A DNA stretch of 64,000 nucleotides from Chlamydiota bacterium (GTDB lineage: Bacteria > Chlamydiota > Chlamydiia > Chlamydiales > Rhabdochlamydiaceae), in the NCBI GenBank assembly GCA_021772335.1, contig JAJFMD010000007.1, forward strand, positions 372,001 to 436,000. The letters run 5' to 3'. Below, one piece after another: positions 54,212 to 62,759 of this stretch. Made by a program: the position numbers and the translations under genes. The stretch's first letter is position 1. Each line of letters starts with the position of its first letter. Under the pieces are notes generated by a model that worked only from the letters and a program-made list of their open reading frames with translations, was not told the origin of the DNA and did no database searches.

Positions 54212-55171
54212 GTGCTGGACGAAGCGATTTATGATAGTAAGCCAAAAGTCAAAGCAAAGCGCCTTAATCGCTTGCCGGAGAACGAAGACCAATCTCGTGG
54301 CAGATTTCCTTCCTGGTTACACCGCAAATTACCTCGCGGCGGCAATTTATTTAAAACTAGCGATACTTTGCGTAAACATGGCTTGAATACTGTATGTGAA
54401 GAGGCTAAGTGTCCTAATCGTTTTGAATGTTACTCAAACAAAACAGCGACATTTTTAGCTCTTGGTAAAGAGTGCACACGTAGTTGTGGTTTTTGCGATA
54501 TTGATTTTTCTAAAAATCCAAAAGCTCCTGAGATAGATGAACCCAAGCGCATTGCGGCGTCTGTTGCTGAACTCGGGCTAAAACATGTTGTGATCACCAT
54601 GGTCGCACGCGATGATCTTCCTGATCAAGGATCTGAAGCTATAGCCGCTATTGTACGTGCGGTGCGAGAACAATGTGAGGGTGTCACAATTGAGTTACTT
54701 ACCTCTGATTTTTCTGGGGATCTCAATGCTGTAGAACATGTCTTGAGTGAAAAGCCTGAGATTTTTAATCACAATATTGAAACGGTAAAGAGACTTACTC
54801 CTCGAGTCCGCCATCGCGCGACTTATCAACGCACTTTGGATGTGCTTGAATTTGCTAAGCAGTCTAATCAGAGCCGTTGGGTTAAATCAGGGATTATGGT
54901 TGGCCTTGGAGAAGATGATGCTGAGGTAAAAGAGACGATACATGACCTACATCACGCCGGATGTGATATCATTACAATTGGTCATTATTTACAAGCAAAC
55001 CGACTTAAATTGCCAGTGAAGCGCTTTGTTACACCAGAGCAATTTAAAAGTTATGAAGAATATGGTTACTCGATTGGGGTGAAGTTTATGTATAGCGGTC
55101 CTTTTGTTCGATCGAGTTATAATGCCAATCTTGTTAAAAATTTGACGGAAGAGACAAATGAGCGAGCATAA
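54212..55171 (+). CDS. lipA: Lipoyl synthase
   Basis: This 319-residue radical SAM enzyme inserts two sulfurs into octanoyl groups on E2 and related proteins. Two cluster motifs are intact: CEEAKCPNRFEC for the sacrificial cluster and CTRSCGFC for the radical SAM cluster. VGLGEDDAEV and SYNANL near the end fit. It begins with GTG behind AAAGGAG. Next to lpd it makes a functional lipoate pair, an order I recall from Chlamydia. Its 3' end overlaps the next gene by 14 bases. Confidence 0.96.
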   Translation: MLDEAIYDSKPKVKAKRLNRLPENEDQSRGRFPSWLHRKLPRGGNLFKTSDTLRKHGLNTVCEEAKCPNRFECYSNKTATFLALGKECTRSCGFCDIDFSKNPKAPEIDEPKRIAASVAELGLKHVVITMVARDDLPDQGSEAIAAIVRAVREQCEGVTIELLTSDFSGDLNAVEHVLSEKPEIFNHNIETVKRLTPRVRHRATYQRTLDVLEFAKQSNQSRWVKSGIMVGLGEDDAEVKETIHDLHHAGCDIITIGHYLQANRLKLPVKRFVTPEQFKSYEEYGYSIGVKFMYSGPFVRSSYNANLVKNLTEETNERA

Positions 55172-56057
55172 TGTCCATTTCCCTTTAGCAGATGAGATTT
55201 CAAATTGCATACTTATGCATCGCGATGTGCATTTTGGCGGTTCTTTTCCAATGATGATTGATTATTACAGCAAAGACGGAAAAGGGGTGCAAGATGACTT
55301 TTCTATCGAGCATATCAACGAGCTTTATGCATATGAACAAAAGCTGGGAGAGGATCTTAGCAGTAAATTTCTTTCAGAATATGACCTAAAAGAGATAGAA
55401 CTCGCTAAGTCAAAGTATTTTACCTTGCGGGGTTTTTATGACAAACAGAATCAAGATAACAAGATTCCTCGGTTAATAGCTGATTTAATTCTTTCAGAAG
55501 AAGAACCTCCGATTAAAGAAGTAGAGGCTCTTTTAAAAGAGGGAAAGAAAGCTGTCGAGGCTTTGATTGAGCTTGCGACAAATCGAGATTTTTATCAGCC
55601 ACTCTATCCAGGTTATGGGTTTGCTCCATTACTTGCGATTCGCTGCTTAGGGCATATTGGAGATATTAGAGCGATAAAACCGCTTTTCGAGATGATTGGC
55701 ATTGTTGATTTTGAAGCTGAAGAAGCTCTAATTGATGCATTTAGCGTGATGGGAGAGCAAGCCAAGGATTTTTTGGTTAAAATGTTAAAAAGCACTCCAC
55801 CAACAAAGGATAACGAGCGAGCAATCGTTATATTATTAAGTTTCCCTGCTAATTCAGAAATTGGGGAAGCTTGTCTTAAGTTGCTCGAAAATATCGATAT
55901 AACAGCACATCTCACTTTGGCAAACTATTTAGTTTGTGGGTGCGCTGGAATAACGGATCTTATGCAGCGTGAACGCTTTATTCTCCTATCTCATCATGAA
56001 GCTTGGCCAAGCGAAATTAAAAACGAGATACATGCTATTATTAAATCTTGGATTTAA
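55158..56057 (+). CDS. HEAT-repeat-like protein
   Basis: The 299-residue soluble protein is mostly helical. Residues about 120-230 carry repeats of paired helices (LLAIRCLGHIGDIRAIKPLF, ALIDAFSVMGEQAKDFLVKML) like HEAT/PBS-lyase repeats. I do not know a specific function. It overlaps lipA by 14 bases and so is probably cotranslated with the lipoate genes. The 9-base A/T inverted repeat at 56083-56107 that follows may terminate the unit. Confidence 0.65.
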   Translation: MSEHNVHFPLADEISNCILMHRDVHFGGSFPMMIDYYSKDGKGVQDDFSIEHINELYAYEQKLGEDLSSKFLSEYDLKEIELAKSKYFTLRGFYDKQNQDNKIPRLIADLILSEEEPPIKEVEALLKEGKKAVEALIELATNRDFYQPLYPGYGFAPLLAIRCLGHIGDIRAIKPLFEMIGIVDFEAEEALIDAFSVMGEQAKDFLVKMLKSTPPTKDNERAIVILLSFPANSEIGEACLKLLENIDITAHLTLANYLVCGCAGITDLMQRERFILLSHHEAWPSEIKNEIHAIIKSWI

Positions 56058-56082
56058 TTAATTATTTGTTTGATTTTTCATA

Positions 56083-56107
56083 TTAATTTAATTATATGTT
56101 AAATTAA
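56083..56107. other. A/T-only perfect inverted repeat
   Basis: Arms TTAATTTAA and TTAAATTAA with a 7-base loop lie between the HEAT-repeat gene and glgC. It resembles the A/T-only hairpin at 7521-7546 in structure but not in sequence. A weak terminator or a chance A/T palindrome are both possible. Confidence 0.4.
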
Positions 56108-56139
56108 CGAATAAAAAATAATAGTGTTGGTAATCTTTA

Positions 56140-57417
56140 ATGCAATTTCAACCCAAAAGGGATGTATTTGATCGTGTTTGCAGTGTAGTTTTAGCTGGTG
56201 GTCAAGGAACACGATTGAGTCCCTTAACTGAAAGTCGTTGTAAACCTGCAGTTTCTTTTGGTGGGCGCTATAGACTTATTGATATTCCCCTTTCAAATTC
56301 TCTCAACAGTCGTATTAATCATATATTTGTGATTTCTCAGTATCTTGCAAACAGCTTACATAGCCATATTCAACGTGCCTATCCCAGTTCCTTTTTGGCT
56401 GATGGAAAGATTGAGGTTTTAGCTCCAGAGCGCGATGAGATGAGTTCACAATACTACCGTGGTACGGCAGATGCGGTGCGTAAAAATTTAGAGATTCTAT
56501 CAGAAACACAAGCCGAATATTTCTTAATTCTTTCAGGCGATCAGCTTTACAATATGGATTTTTCTAAGATGATCGCATTTGCGGAACAAACTGATGCTGA
56601 TTTAGTGATTGCGACGCAACCTGTTGTAGGGCGTGATGCCTCGCGAATGGGATTGATGAAAGTTGACAATGAGTCCAAAGTGATTGATTTTGTTGAAAAG
56701 CCTAAAGATCCTGCAATCCTTGAGCAGTTTGCATTGCAGGAAAAATACATGATCCAAAATGAACTTAAAATGGATGAAAAACTCTACCTTGGTTCTATGG
56801 GAATTTATGTCTTTAAGCGCAGCTGCTTATTTTCAATTTTAGAGATGAAAGGTGATGATTTTGGCAAACACATTATTCCTCAACAAATGAAAAGGGGGAA
56901 TACTTATGCTTATCTCTATGGTGGTTATTGGGAAGATATTGGAACGATTTCAAGTTTTTATCGTGCTAATCTGGCTCTGATGCATGATGAAAAGTGTTTG
57001 GATTTATACAATGAGAAAATGCCGATTTTTACAACGCCATCATTTCTTCCTAGTCCCATTATTGAAGGAACTTTGGTTCATAATTGTTTGATAAATCATG
57101 GAGCTGTAATAAGAGCGAAAGAGATCACTTCTAGTGTGATTGGCATGCGCGCTTTTGTTGATAGAGACACAGTGATTCGTGAATCAATTATTATGGGCAA
57201 TTCTCAAGCAAAGCTTGGTAAGGAAAGAGCCTTGAATATCGGAAGAAATTGCTTAATTGAAAAAACCATTATCGATGAGGGCGCGAGTATTGGCAATTTT
57301 GTTAGTTTAATTAATAAAGATAAGCTAAATCATTACGATGGCGATGGTATATTTATTCGTGATGGAATCATTGTTGTCGCATCTGGAACGCATCTGCCTG
57401 ATCATTTTTCGCTGTAA
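56140..57417 (+). CDS. glgC: Glucose-1-phosphate adenylyltransferase
   Basis: The 425-residue enzyme makes ADP-glucose for glycogen synthesis. The pyrophosphorylase motif VLAGGQGTRLSPLTESRCKPAV comes first, followed by YRGTADAVRKN, FLILSGDQLYNMD, FVEKP and WEDIGTI. The C-terminal part is a left-handed beta-helix with the I-E-x-x-I-I-D-E pattern. Length is normal. Chlamydiae store glycogen, which fits. The stop is followed at once by copy 4 of the palindrome. Confidence 0.96.
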   Translation: MQFQPKRDVFDRVCSVVLAGGQGTRLSPLTESRCKPAVSFGGRYRLIDIPLSNSLNSRINHIFVISQYLANSLHSHIQRAYPSSFLADGKIEVLAPERDEMSSQYYRGTADAVRKNLEILSETQAEYFLILSGDQLYNMDFSKMIAFAEQTDADLVIATQPVVGRDASRMGLMKVDNESKVIDFVEKPKDPAILEQFALQEKYMIQNELKMDEKLYLGSMGIYVFKRSCLFSILEMKGDDFGKHIIPQQMKRGNTYAYLYGGYWEDIGTISSFYRANLALMHDEKCLDLYNEKMPIFTTPSFLPSPIIEGTLVHNCLINHGAVIRAKEITSSVIGMRAFVDRDTVIRESIIMGNSQAKLGKERALNIGRNCLIEKTIIDEGASIGNFVSLINKDKLNHYDGDGIFIRDGIIVVASGTHLPDHFSL

Positions 57418-57426
57418 ATTTTTAAG

Positions 57427-57453
57427 ATAGATGTAAAACAGCTTTACATCTAT
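57427..57453. repeat. Dispersed palindrome, copy 4
   Basis: Arms ATAGATGTAAA and TTTACATCTAT form a perfect 11-base stem, loop ACAGC. It lies 10 bases past the glgC stop. The loop orientation is again the same on the plus strand. The region after it has no T-run and no gene until 57570. Confidence 0.88.
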
Positions 57454-57569
57454 GCAAGTATTTGGATTCTATTGTGTTATAGGCATGAAAACTTTTGCAA
57501 CAGAAGACATAAGTTGATCTAAAGAATCGAGCTCAATACACTTTAATAAGTGAACTATGGAGTGTAATT

Positions 57570-58319
57570 GTGAAAATTTGGGCTCTGTCCGATCCCCACC
57601 TATGTTTTGGCGCTGTTGATAAGAGCATGGAGGTATTTGGACCTGAATGGAAGAATTATACTGATAAGATTCAGCAGTTTTGGAAAGAAGTTGTTTCAGA
57701 TCATGATCTTGTCTTAGTACCAGGTGATATTTCGTGGGCTTTGAAATTAGATGATGCAATGACCGATTTGCAATGGATCGACCACTTGCCAGGGAAAAAG
57801 GTGATTCTAAGAGGCAACCACGATTTATGGTGGCCCTCTGCTTCAAAACTACGCACTGCTTTGCCTCCATCGATTGATTTTATTCATAATAATGCGCTTG
57901 ATTGTAAAGATGTGACTATTGGTGGAGCACGATTATGGGATACTGATGAATATGAGTTCTCTCAATATATTCATTTTAGAGAAAACCCTAGAGCGAGAAA
58001 GGAGATCGATTTCGAGAAAAAGAAACTGGAAGATCAAAAGATCTTCGCGCGCGAACTCAATCGCTTACGCATGAGTTTAGAACAACTCAATTCTGCAGCT
58101 AAAATACGGATAGCTCTAACGCATTATCCACCGATTGGAGCTGATCTCAAGAAGTCTTTAGTTTCTGAAATTTTAGAGGAATTTAAAATAGATATATGCG
58201 TATTTGGCCATTTGCATAGCATCAAAAAAGGATCATTGCCATTTGGTGAAAAGAGAGGAGTCAGGTATGTCTTTGCTTCTTGTGACTATCTCGATTTTAA
58301 GCCCTTACAAATCGTCTAA
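57570..58319 (+). CDS. Calcineurin-like metallophosphoesterase
   Basis: The 249-residue protein has all the metal-site motifs in order: DPHLCFG, VPGDISWAL, RGNHDLWW, LTHYPP and FGHLH. The substrate is unknown. It starts with GTG behind GGAG and shares only 4 bases with the convergent gene downstream. Confidence 0.9.
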   Translation: MKIWALSDPHLCFGAVDKSMEVFGPEWKNYTDKIQQFWKEVVSDHDLVLVPGDISWALKLDDAMTDLQWIDHLPGKKVILRGNHDLWWPSASKLRTALPPSIDFIHNNALDCKDVTIGGARLWDTDEYEFSQYIHFRENPRARKEIDFEKKKLEDQKIFARELNRLRMSLEQLNSAAKIRIALTHYPPIGADLKKSLVSEILEEFKIDICVFGHLHSIKKGSLPFGEKRGVRYVFASCDYLDFKPLQIV

Positions 58320-59320
58320 CTATCTTTAATATGTGAAAGTCCCTGGATCAGTATTCCATCGAAAATTTCTAGGTCGGGATCTTTAGGATCGATTTTAGTT
58401 TCTGGATCGATTTTACTACGCCTGATGAAAAGCTCTTGCAGAGCTTGCTCCCGATCTTCTCGATCTAGACAGCGATAAAAATCAGCTACAATTGCTAAAA
58501 GCTCTTGAAACTCCTCTTCTGTTGATAGAAGAAAACGCGCTTGCTGTGCTGCTTGGAGAAAAATTAGGGCATTCCCGTTGTGCACCAAAAAGCAGGCAAT
58601 TTCAAGCAGAAGGTCGAGTTCGGGATCCTCTCTCAGAGGATCGATTAAGCGGCGTAAAAGAGCGTCAGATTCTTCATGTGAATTTTTTGCAAAGAGACGC
58701 GCCTTTAAAAAGTAAAACCATCGTTTATCAGAGATATAATCATAAAAGCCATCGATAAGTTCCGAGGCGAAAAGATCGTTACCTATTGAAATTTGCTCTG
58801 AAATGTAATTATATAAAAAACTCTCTAAGTCGTGAGCGCAGTGGGAAACAACTAAATCAAAAGCTTCACTAGGCTTGTCATTTTCGTCGACGTTGGCATC
58901 AAGGATATCTTCGAGTCGTATGAGAGATTCTTGGATAAGCTCGTCTGATTCCAATTCTTTTTGCTCATATAAGTCTATCCGGTAATCTAGCTCATCACAA
59001 AAAAGAGAAAGAGAGTATTTATCAGGCAATAGGCGCCGCCAAAGCTCAAAGACTAGTAGATAGGTTTGGTCATAACCTTCTATATCGTCGTCATTAAGCC
59101 ATAGGGTAGCTGTCAATTCTTCAGGATTTTCACAGTTTAAAGCATAAAGTTTAAAGCTCTCTTGATCGATCTTAAGTCCGAGTTTGGAAAGTCTTGTAAA
59201 GAGCTCTTCTAGAGAAAGAGAGCGATAATTTTCAATTTGCCAGGGGAGAATATCTAAAGAAGAATCTTTTAACCAATTGCTTCTCAATAAATTATATAAC
59301 GCTCGATTCTTTACTTGCAT
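58316..59320 (-). CDS. Acidic helical protein, 334 aa
   Basis: I do not recognise this protein. It is soluble, acidic and almost entirely helical, with tryptophan-rich helices near the start and a TPR-like series (about 150-280). No signal peptide or membrane segment is visible. Its start is about 100 bases from the pseudopilin gene on the other strand. It is convergent with the phosphoesterase. Confidence 0.65.
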   Translation of the reverse strand: MQVKNRALYNLLRSNWLKDSSLDILPWQIENYRSLSLEELFTRLSKLGLKIDQESFKLYALNCENPEELTATLWLNDDDIEGYDQTYLLVFELWRRLLPDKYSLSLFCDELDYRIDLYEQKELESDELIQESLIRLEDILDANVDENDKPSEAFDLVVSHCAHDLESFLYNYISEQISIGNDLFASELIDGFYDYISDKRWFYFLKARLFAKNSHEESDALLRRLIDPLREDPELDLLLEIACFLVHNGNALIFLQAAQQARFLLSTEEEFQELLAIVADFYRCLDREDREQALQELFIRRSKIDPETKIDPKDPDLEIFDGILIQGLSHIKDS

Positions 59321-59421
59321 AATGCTTTGCTAGCCTTTTCTCTTAAGAATAAACGGTAATGTGAATCTCGTCAATTACCATAAGAAGAGTATGTTAGAGA
59401 AATAATGCCTGATTAGGTAAA

Positions 59422-59877
59422 ATGGTTGATATGATTTATCGCCGCAAAAGAAAAAAAAGTTTTTTACTGCTCGAAATTTTAATAGGATTAACCTTGATCC
59501 TCGAGTGTTTAGTTCCCTTAATGTTAAACCCGATATCGCTCTTTCAGAATGAAATTGCTCATTTGGAACAAATTGAGTTAGAGAGAGAAGCATTAATTGC
59601 TTATGCTCAAGTTAAAGAAAAACTCTATAACAAAGAAGTGCCTTGGACGGAGCTTAAATCAGGTAATTATAAGCTAGTAAAAGAAAAATTTTATATGGAT
59701 TTTGGCAAACTAGCAAAGCGAGAATGGCAAAAATCGATTACCTTAAAAAGGAAAAAGGAAGACAAGGGGAAATTGATTTTACTCGATGTGACCGTCGAAT
59801 TTAGTCCTGTAAAAAAGAAGACAAAAGGAGCTAAACAACAGGAATTTCATTATTTTTTAGTTTTGACAAACACTTAG
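59422..59877 (+). CDS. GspI-like type II secretion pseudopilin
   Basis: The 151-residue protein begins with the type IV prepilin pattern: a basic leader YRRKRKKS, then FLLLEILIGLTLILE. The +1 Phe and +5 Glu are as required, but the residue before the cut is serine, not glycine. A hydrophobic helix and a small soluble domain follow. Two further pseudopilin-like genes come next, so a minor pseudopilin of type II secretion is the best call. An alternative start is the ATG at 59431. Confidence 0.75.
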   Translation: MVDMIYRRKRKKSFLLLEILIGLTLILECLVPLMLNPISLFQNEIAHLEQIELEREALIAYAQVKEKLYNKEVPWTELKSGNYKLVKEKFYMDFGKLAKREWQKSITLKRKKEDKGKLILLDVTVEFSPVKKKTKGAKQQEFHYFLVLTNT

Positions 59878-60008
59878 CGCAGCTTTTTGCTAGAGGGCTC
59901 ATAGAGATGAGCACTACCTATAAACCAACCTCTTCCAATCTTTTTCTCACGATGCTTATTCTTGGACGAAGGCTGTAATTTCTTCTTTTTTCTTGATGGC
60001 TGTTTCAT
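59874..60008 (-). CDS. Candidate small basic protein, 44 aa
   Basis: This frame is too short for standard listing. It encodes a very basic peptide: a run of lysines near the start (SRKKKKL), then KNKHREKKIG and GWFIGSAHLYEP. The stop overlaps the stop of the pseudopilin gene on the other strand. No ribosome site is seen, and the ATG sits in a TATAAT-like context. I cannot tell whether it is translated. Confidence 0.4.
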   Translation of the reverse strand: MKQPSRKKKKLQPSSKNKHREKKIGRGWFIGSAHLYEPSSKKLR

Positions 60009-60109
60009 TATAATAGATTTAAAAATAACGGTTTATTAATATTATTTCTCATTGCGATTGTTAAGACTCTATATTTATAATTTAAATTAAAATTTAATAT
60101 TTTTCAAGA

Positions 60110-60706
60110 ATGAAAACAAAACGTTATTCTTTTTCATTAATAGAAGTAGTTATAGCAATGACAATGCTTGTTATGCTTGCTTCTGTATTATTTTCTTATT
60201 ATCGCCGGTCAGCGTTAGTCAATATTGAAATTGAGCAGGTTAAGAAAAATACTCTCGAAAGACATTTTCTCTTACAGCGTTTAACAGGGGTGATTTCTAA
60301 TATAACTCAGGATGAATCCTCTTTTGAGACAATTCAAAGCCCTGAAGCTAGTGGTCTTGTGCTCTCTTTTAGCATTGATAACCAACTTGATCAAAATCCT
60401 GATCTTTCAGGTGTGGTTGACGCTGCTATCTATATGAATAAAGAGCGCGGCCTTATCTTAACTCTATGGGATCACAAGGAGCAGCCTTATCACACTTTAT
60501 TGCTCTCAAAAATTGAGAAGATTCAGTGGAGCTTTTTTGATCCAAAGTCAAAAACATGGCTCAATCAATGGAGTAGAAAAATGTACATGCCGGAAATTGC
60601 CAAGTTAACCGTCTTTTTCCCCAAACAGAAGGAAGCCGTGGAATTTCCCTTTTTCCCTTCATCCCAACGGTGTAAAATTAATTATCAATCGCAGGAGAAG
60701 GAATGA
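60110..60706 (+). CDS. GspJ-like type II secretion pseudopilin
   Basis: The 198-residue protein has the prepilin N-terminus: KTKRYS, then FSLIEVVIAMTMLVMLA. The +1 Phe and +5 Glu are present, with serine again at the -1 position. A soluble beta-rich domain of about 150 residues follows, larger than in GspI, as in GspJ. It follows the GspI-like gene and overlaps the next gene by 4 bases (ATGA). Confidence 0.75.
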   Translation: MKTKRYSFSLIEVVIAMTMLVMLASVLFSYYRRSALVNIEIEQVKKNTLERHFLLQRLTGVISNITQDESSFETIQSPEASGLVLSFSIDNQLDQNPDLSGVVDAAIYMNKERGLILTLWDHKEQPYHTLLLSKIEKIQWSFFDPKSKTWLNQWSRKMYMPEIAKLTVFFPKQKEAVEFPFFPSSQRCKINYQSQEKE

Positions 60707-61638
60707 ATTTTATCCCCTTTGTCTTAGCATTTTTAATATTTATCTCAATTGGGACTCATGCTTTTTTGCAAAAGCAGCATAACACTATAGTTGAGCAGGT
60801 TGCAGCTCAAGGAGCCATGAGTTCGATGCGGCAGGCTGAAAATCTAATCGCTCAGCATCAATATGATCTTCTTAGAGAGAAAAAGGAGCTGGTCAAAGCT
60901 GATAATGATGAAAAGCCGGTTAGTAAAAGCAAGAGAAAGGAAGAAAATACTTCAAATACCTGGGTTTCTAGAAGAGATAAGAAAAATATCATCAATTGTG
61001 AGGGCGCAAAGTTTAATCTCGCAGCGTTATTTAAAAAGAAGGAGTTAAGCTCAGATCCTCTTTATCATACTGCAGCGCGCTTTCTTAAGCTTTTATATGA
61101 AGGTAATCCTCTGATTTCTTCGAGCGCGCATTTTGAATATCAAATTCTCGATGAGTTGATTGCTATTGGCAAAGAAAAGGAAATTGACTCATTTAATGAT
61201 TTAATTGTTGAAAACTCGGTACATCGGGATGTTATTTTTCGTATGTTAAAGGGCACTCAAGAGTATGAAATAGGGACAGATATTGGTTACCCTCCATTAG
61301 AGCATTTCTTCACTTTAGACTCTAAAAGACAAAAAAAAGCTTTGTATTTCAGCTTTGCTTCGAATTATTTGCTCACCGCAGTATTTGGAGAGAAAATCGC
61401 AACTGAGATCAATGATCTTGAGAAAATGAAAAAAAAGGATGGAAGTAAAACTTATACTTTAACCAAGCAAGAGTTATGTGAGTTTCTTCGCAATAAACAT
61501 TCCCAAGCTTTTTCCCAAGAAGAGATTGATGAGCTCTTTAATTTTTCTAAAAAGCAGCCTGCCAAAAAAGCGGTGTATGCGATTGATGATAAAACCGATA
61601 TCCGCGCTAAGCAAGCGGTTTTGAAGTCACAATCTTAA
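60703..61638 (+). CDS. GspK-like type II secretion component
   Basis: The 311-residue protein starts with a hydrophobic helix (FIPFVLAFLIFISIGTHAFL) that lacks the Glu5 prepilin pattern, so like GspK it may be a membrane-anchored pseudopilin-tip protein that differs from the others. A lysine-rich linker (about 60-95) leads to a helical domain. The position after GspI- and GspJ-like genes supports the call; I see no sequence motif that proves it. It ends in a 4-base overlap with the convergent kinase. Confidence 0.55.
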   Translation: MNFIPFVLAFLIFISIGTHAFLQKQHNTIVEQVAAQGAMSSMRQAENLIAQHQYDLLREKKELVKADNDEKPVSKSKRKEENTSNTWVSRRDKKNIINCEGAKFNLAALFKKKELSSDPLYHTAARFLKLLYEGNPLISSSAHFEYQILDELIAIGKEKEIDSFNDLIVENSVHRDVIFRMLKGTQEYEIGTDIGYPPLEHFFTLDSKRQKKALYFSFASNYLLTAVFGEKIATEINDLEKMKKKDGSKTYTLTKQELCEFLRNKHSQAFSQEEIDELFNFSKKQPAKKAVYAIDDKTDIRAKQAVLKSQS

Positions 61639-62759
61639 GCTAAACAGTTTGTCATTGAAGGTAGTACTAAAGTAAAGCATGTCCCTTGTTCTATTTTTGA
61701 TTTTACACTGATTGTTCCTTCGTGTTTATCGATAATGGTCTTAACAAGCGAAAGACCAAGGCCTGCGCCGCCAAGACGTCTTGAATGTGTTTTGTCGACG
61801 GTATAGAAACGCTCAAAAATATAGGTAAGATCTGTTTCAGGAATTCCCATTCCTTGGTCTTGAATCTCAATGATGATTTCATCACTAGAGCTTCTTAATG
61901 AGATATCAATTTTTGCTGGAGATGGGGAATATTTCGCAGCATTGGAAATCAGATTAGTAAAAGTAAGTTCTAATAGGTCAAAATCAGCATAGATTTGTAG
62001 ATTGTCATCAGCACTTTGAATCTTAATTTCAGCATGTGGATATGTGACTAAAACTAGTTCGCGTGTTCTTTCGAGGAGAGGTAATAGAGCGCACTCTTTA
62101 AAGCGGCTAATGGGAAGATGCTCAATATCAGCGAGTAAAAGCAGATTTTTGATTAAATTTTCCATCCTTTGGCAATTGCGCAATATTTTCCCAGTAATAT
62201 TTTGAAACATATCGGGTGAAATATTAGGAATATCGCACAAAGTTTCTGTGAAGCCTTTTATGATGGTAATAGGTGTTCTTAGTTCATGAGAAGCATTGGC
62301 AACAAAATCACGTCCGAGCTGCAAGGTTTTATATTGGGATGACTTATCTTGAAGCAAAACTAAGGAGCTTTTTTGATTTTTTAATGGAATGATGATCAAA
62401 TCAACAGCAACTTTATGGCTATGCACTTCTTCAGAAGAAAATGAATCAGTAAGTAGTTGATCTGTCTTTAGAGCTTGCTCGCTGAGATGCAGTACTTTTT
62501 CAATTAGTTCTTGTCGGCGATTTGAGTTTTCCTTTTTTAACTTTTTCCCTAGGCATTTGCGTTTTGATAGAAACAACAAACGCGCAGCACTAAAATTGAT
62601 TTCTTTAACAAAAGATTTTTTGTTGAGAATCAGAACGCCTTCAGAAAGGGATTCAAGTAAGCTCTTTTTTTCTAAGCACTGGGTTGTTAGTCGCTTCTTA
62701 AGTTTAAATATTTGAAATATAGCCAGCATCAACAAAAAACATAAAAAAAGTGCAATCAT
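61635..62759 (-). CDS. Sensor histidine kinase
   Basis: The 374-residue kinase has one membrane segment at the N-terminus, a PAS-like region (about 30-130), then the H-box ANASHELRTPITIIKGF with the phosphorylated histidine at about 158, the N-box FTNLISNAAKYSP, and the G boxes DQGMGIP and GGAGLGLSLV. It is complete, PhoR/ResE-like. No response regulator is present beside it. Its start overlaps the stop of the upstream receptor-like gene (ATGA), so the two are coupled and may form one signalling unit. Confidence 0.93.
   Translation of the reverse strand: MIALFLCFLLMLAIFQIFKLKKRLTTQCLEKKSLLESLSEGVLILNKKSFVKEINFSAARLLFLSKRKCLGKKLKKENSNRRQELIEKVLHLSEQALKTDQLLTDSFSSEEVHSHKVAVDLIIIPLKNQKSSLVLLQDKSSQYKTLQLGRDFVANASHELRTPITIIKGFTETLCDIPNISPDMFQNITGKILRNCQRMENLIKNLLLLADIEHLPISRFKECALLPLLERTRELVLVTYPHAEIKIQSADDNLQIYADFDLLELTFTNLISNAAKYSPSPAKIDISLRSSSDEIIIEIQDQGMGIPETDLTYIFERFYTVDKTHSRRLGGAGLGLSLVKTIIDKHEGTISVKSKIEQGTCFTLVLPSMTNCLA

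Noticed and set aside
9877-57453. Interpreting the four palindromes as ordinary Rho-independent terminators
   Set aside because: No T-run follows any copy, and the arm sequence itself is conserved. They may still help end transcripts, but this does not explain them.
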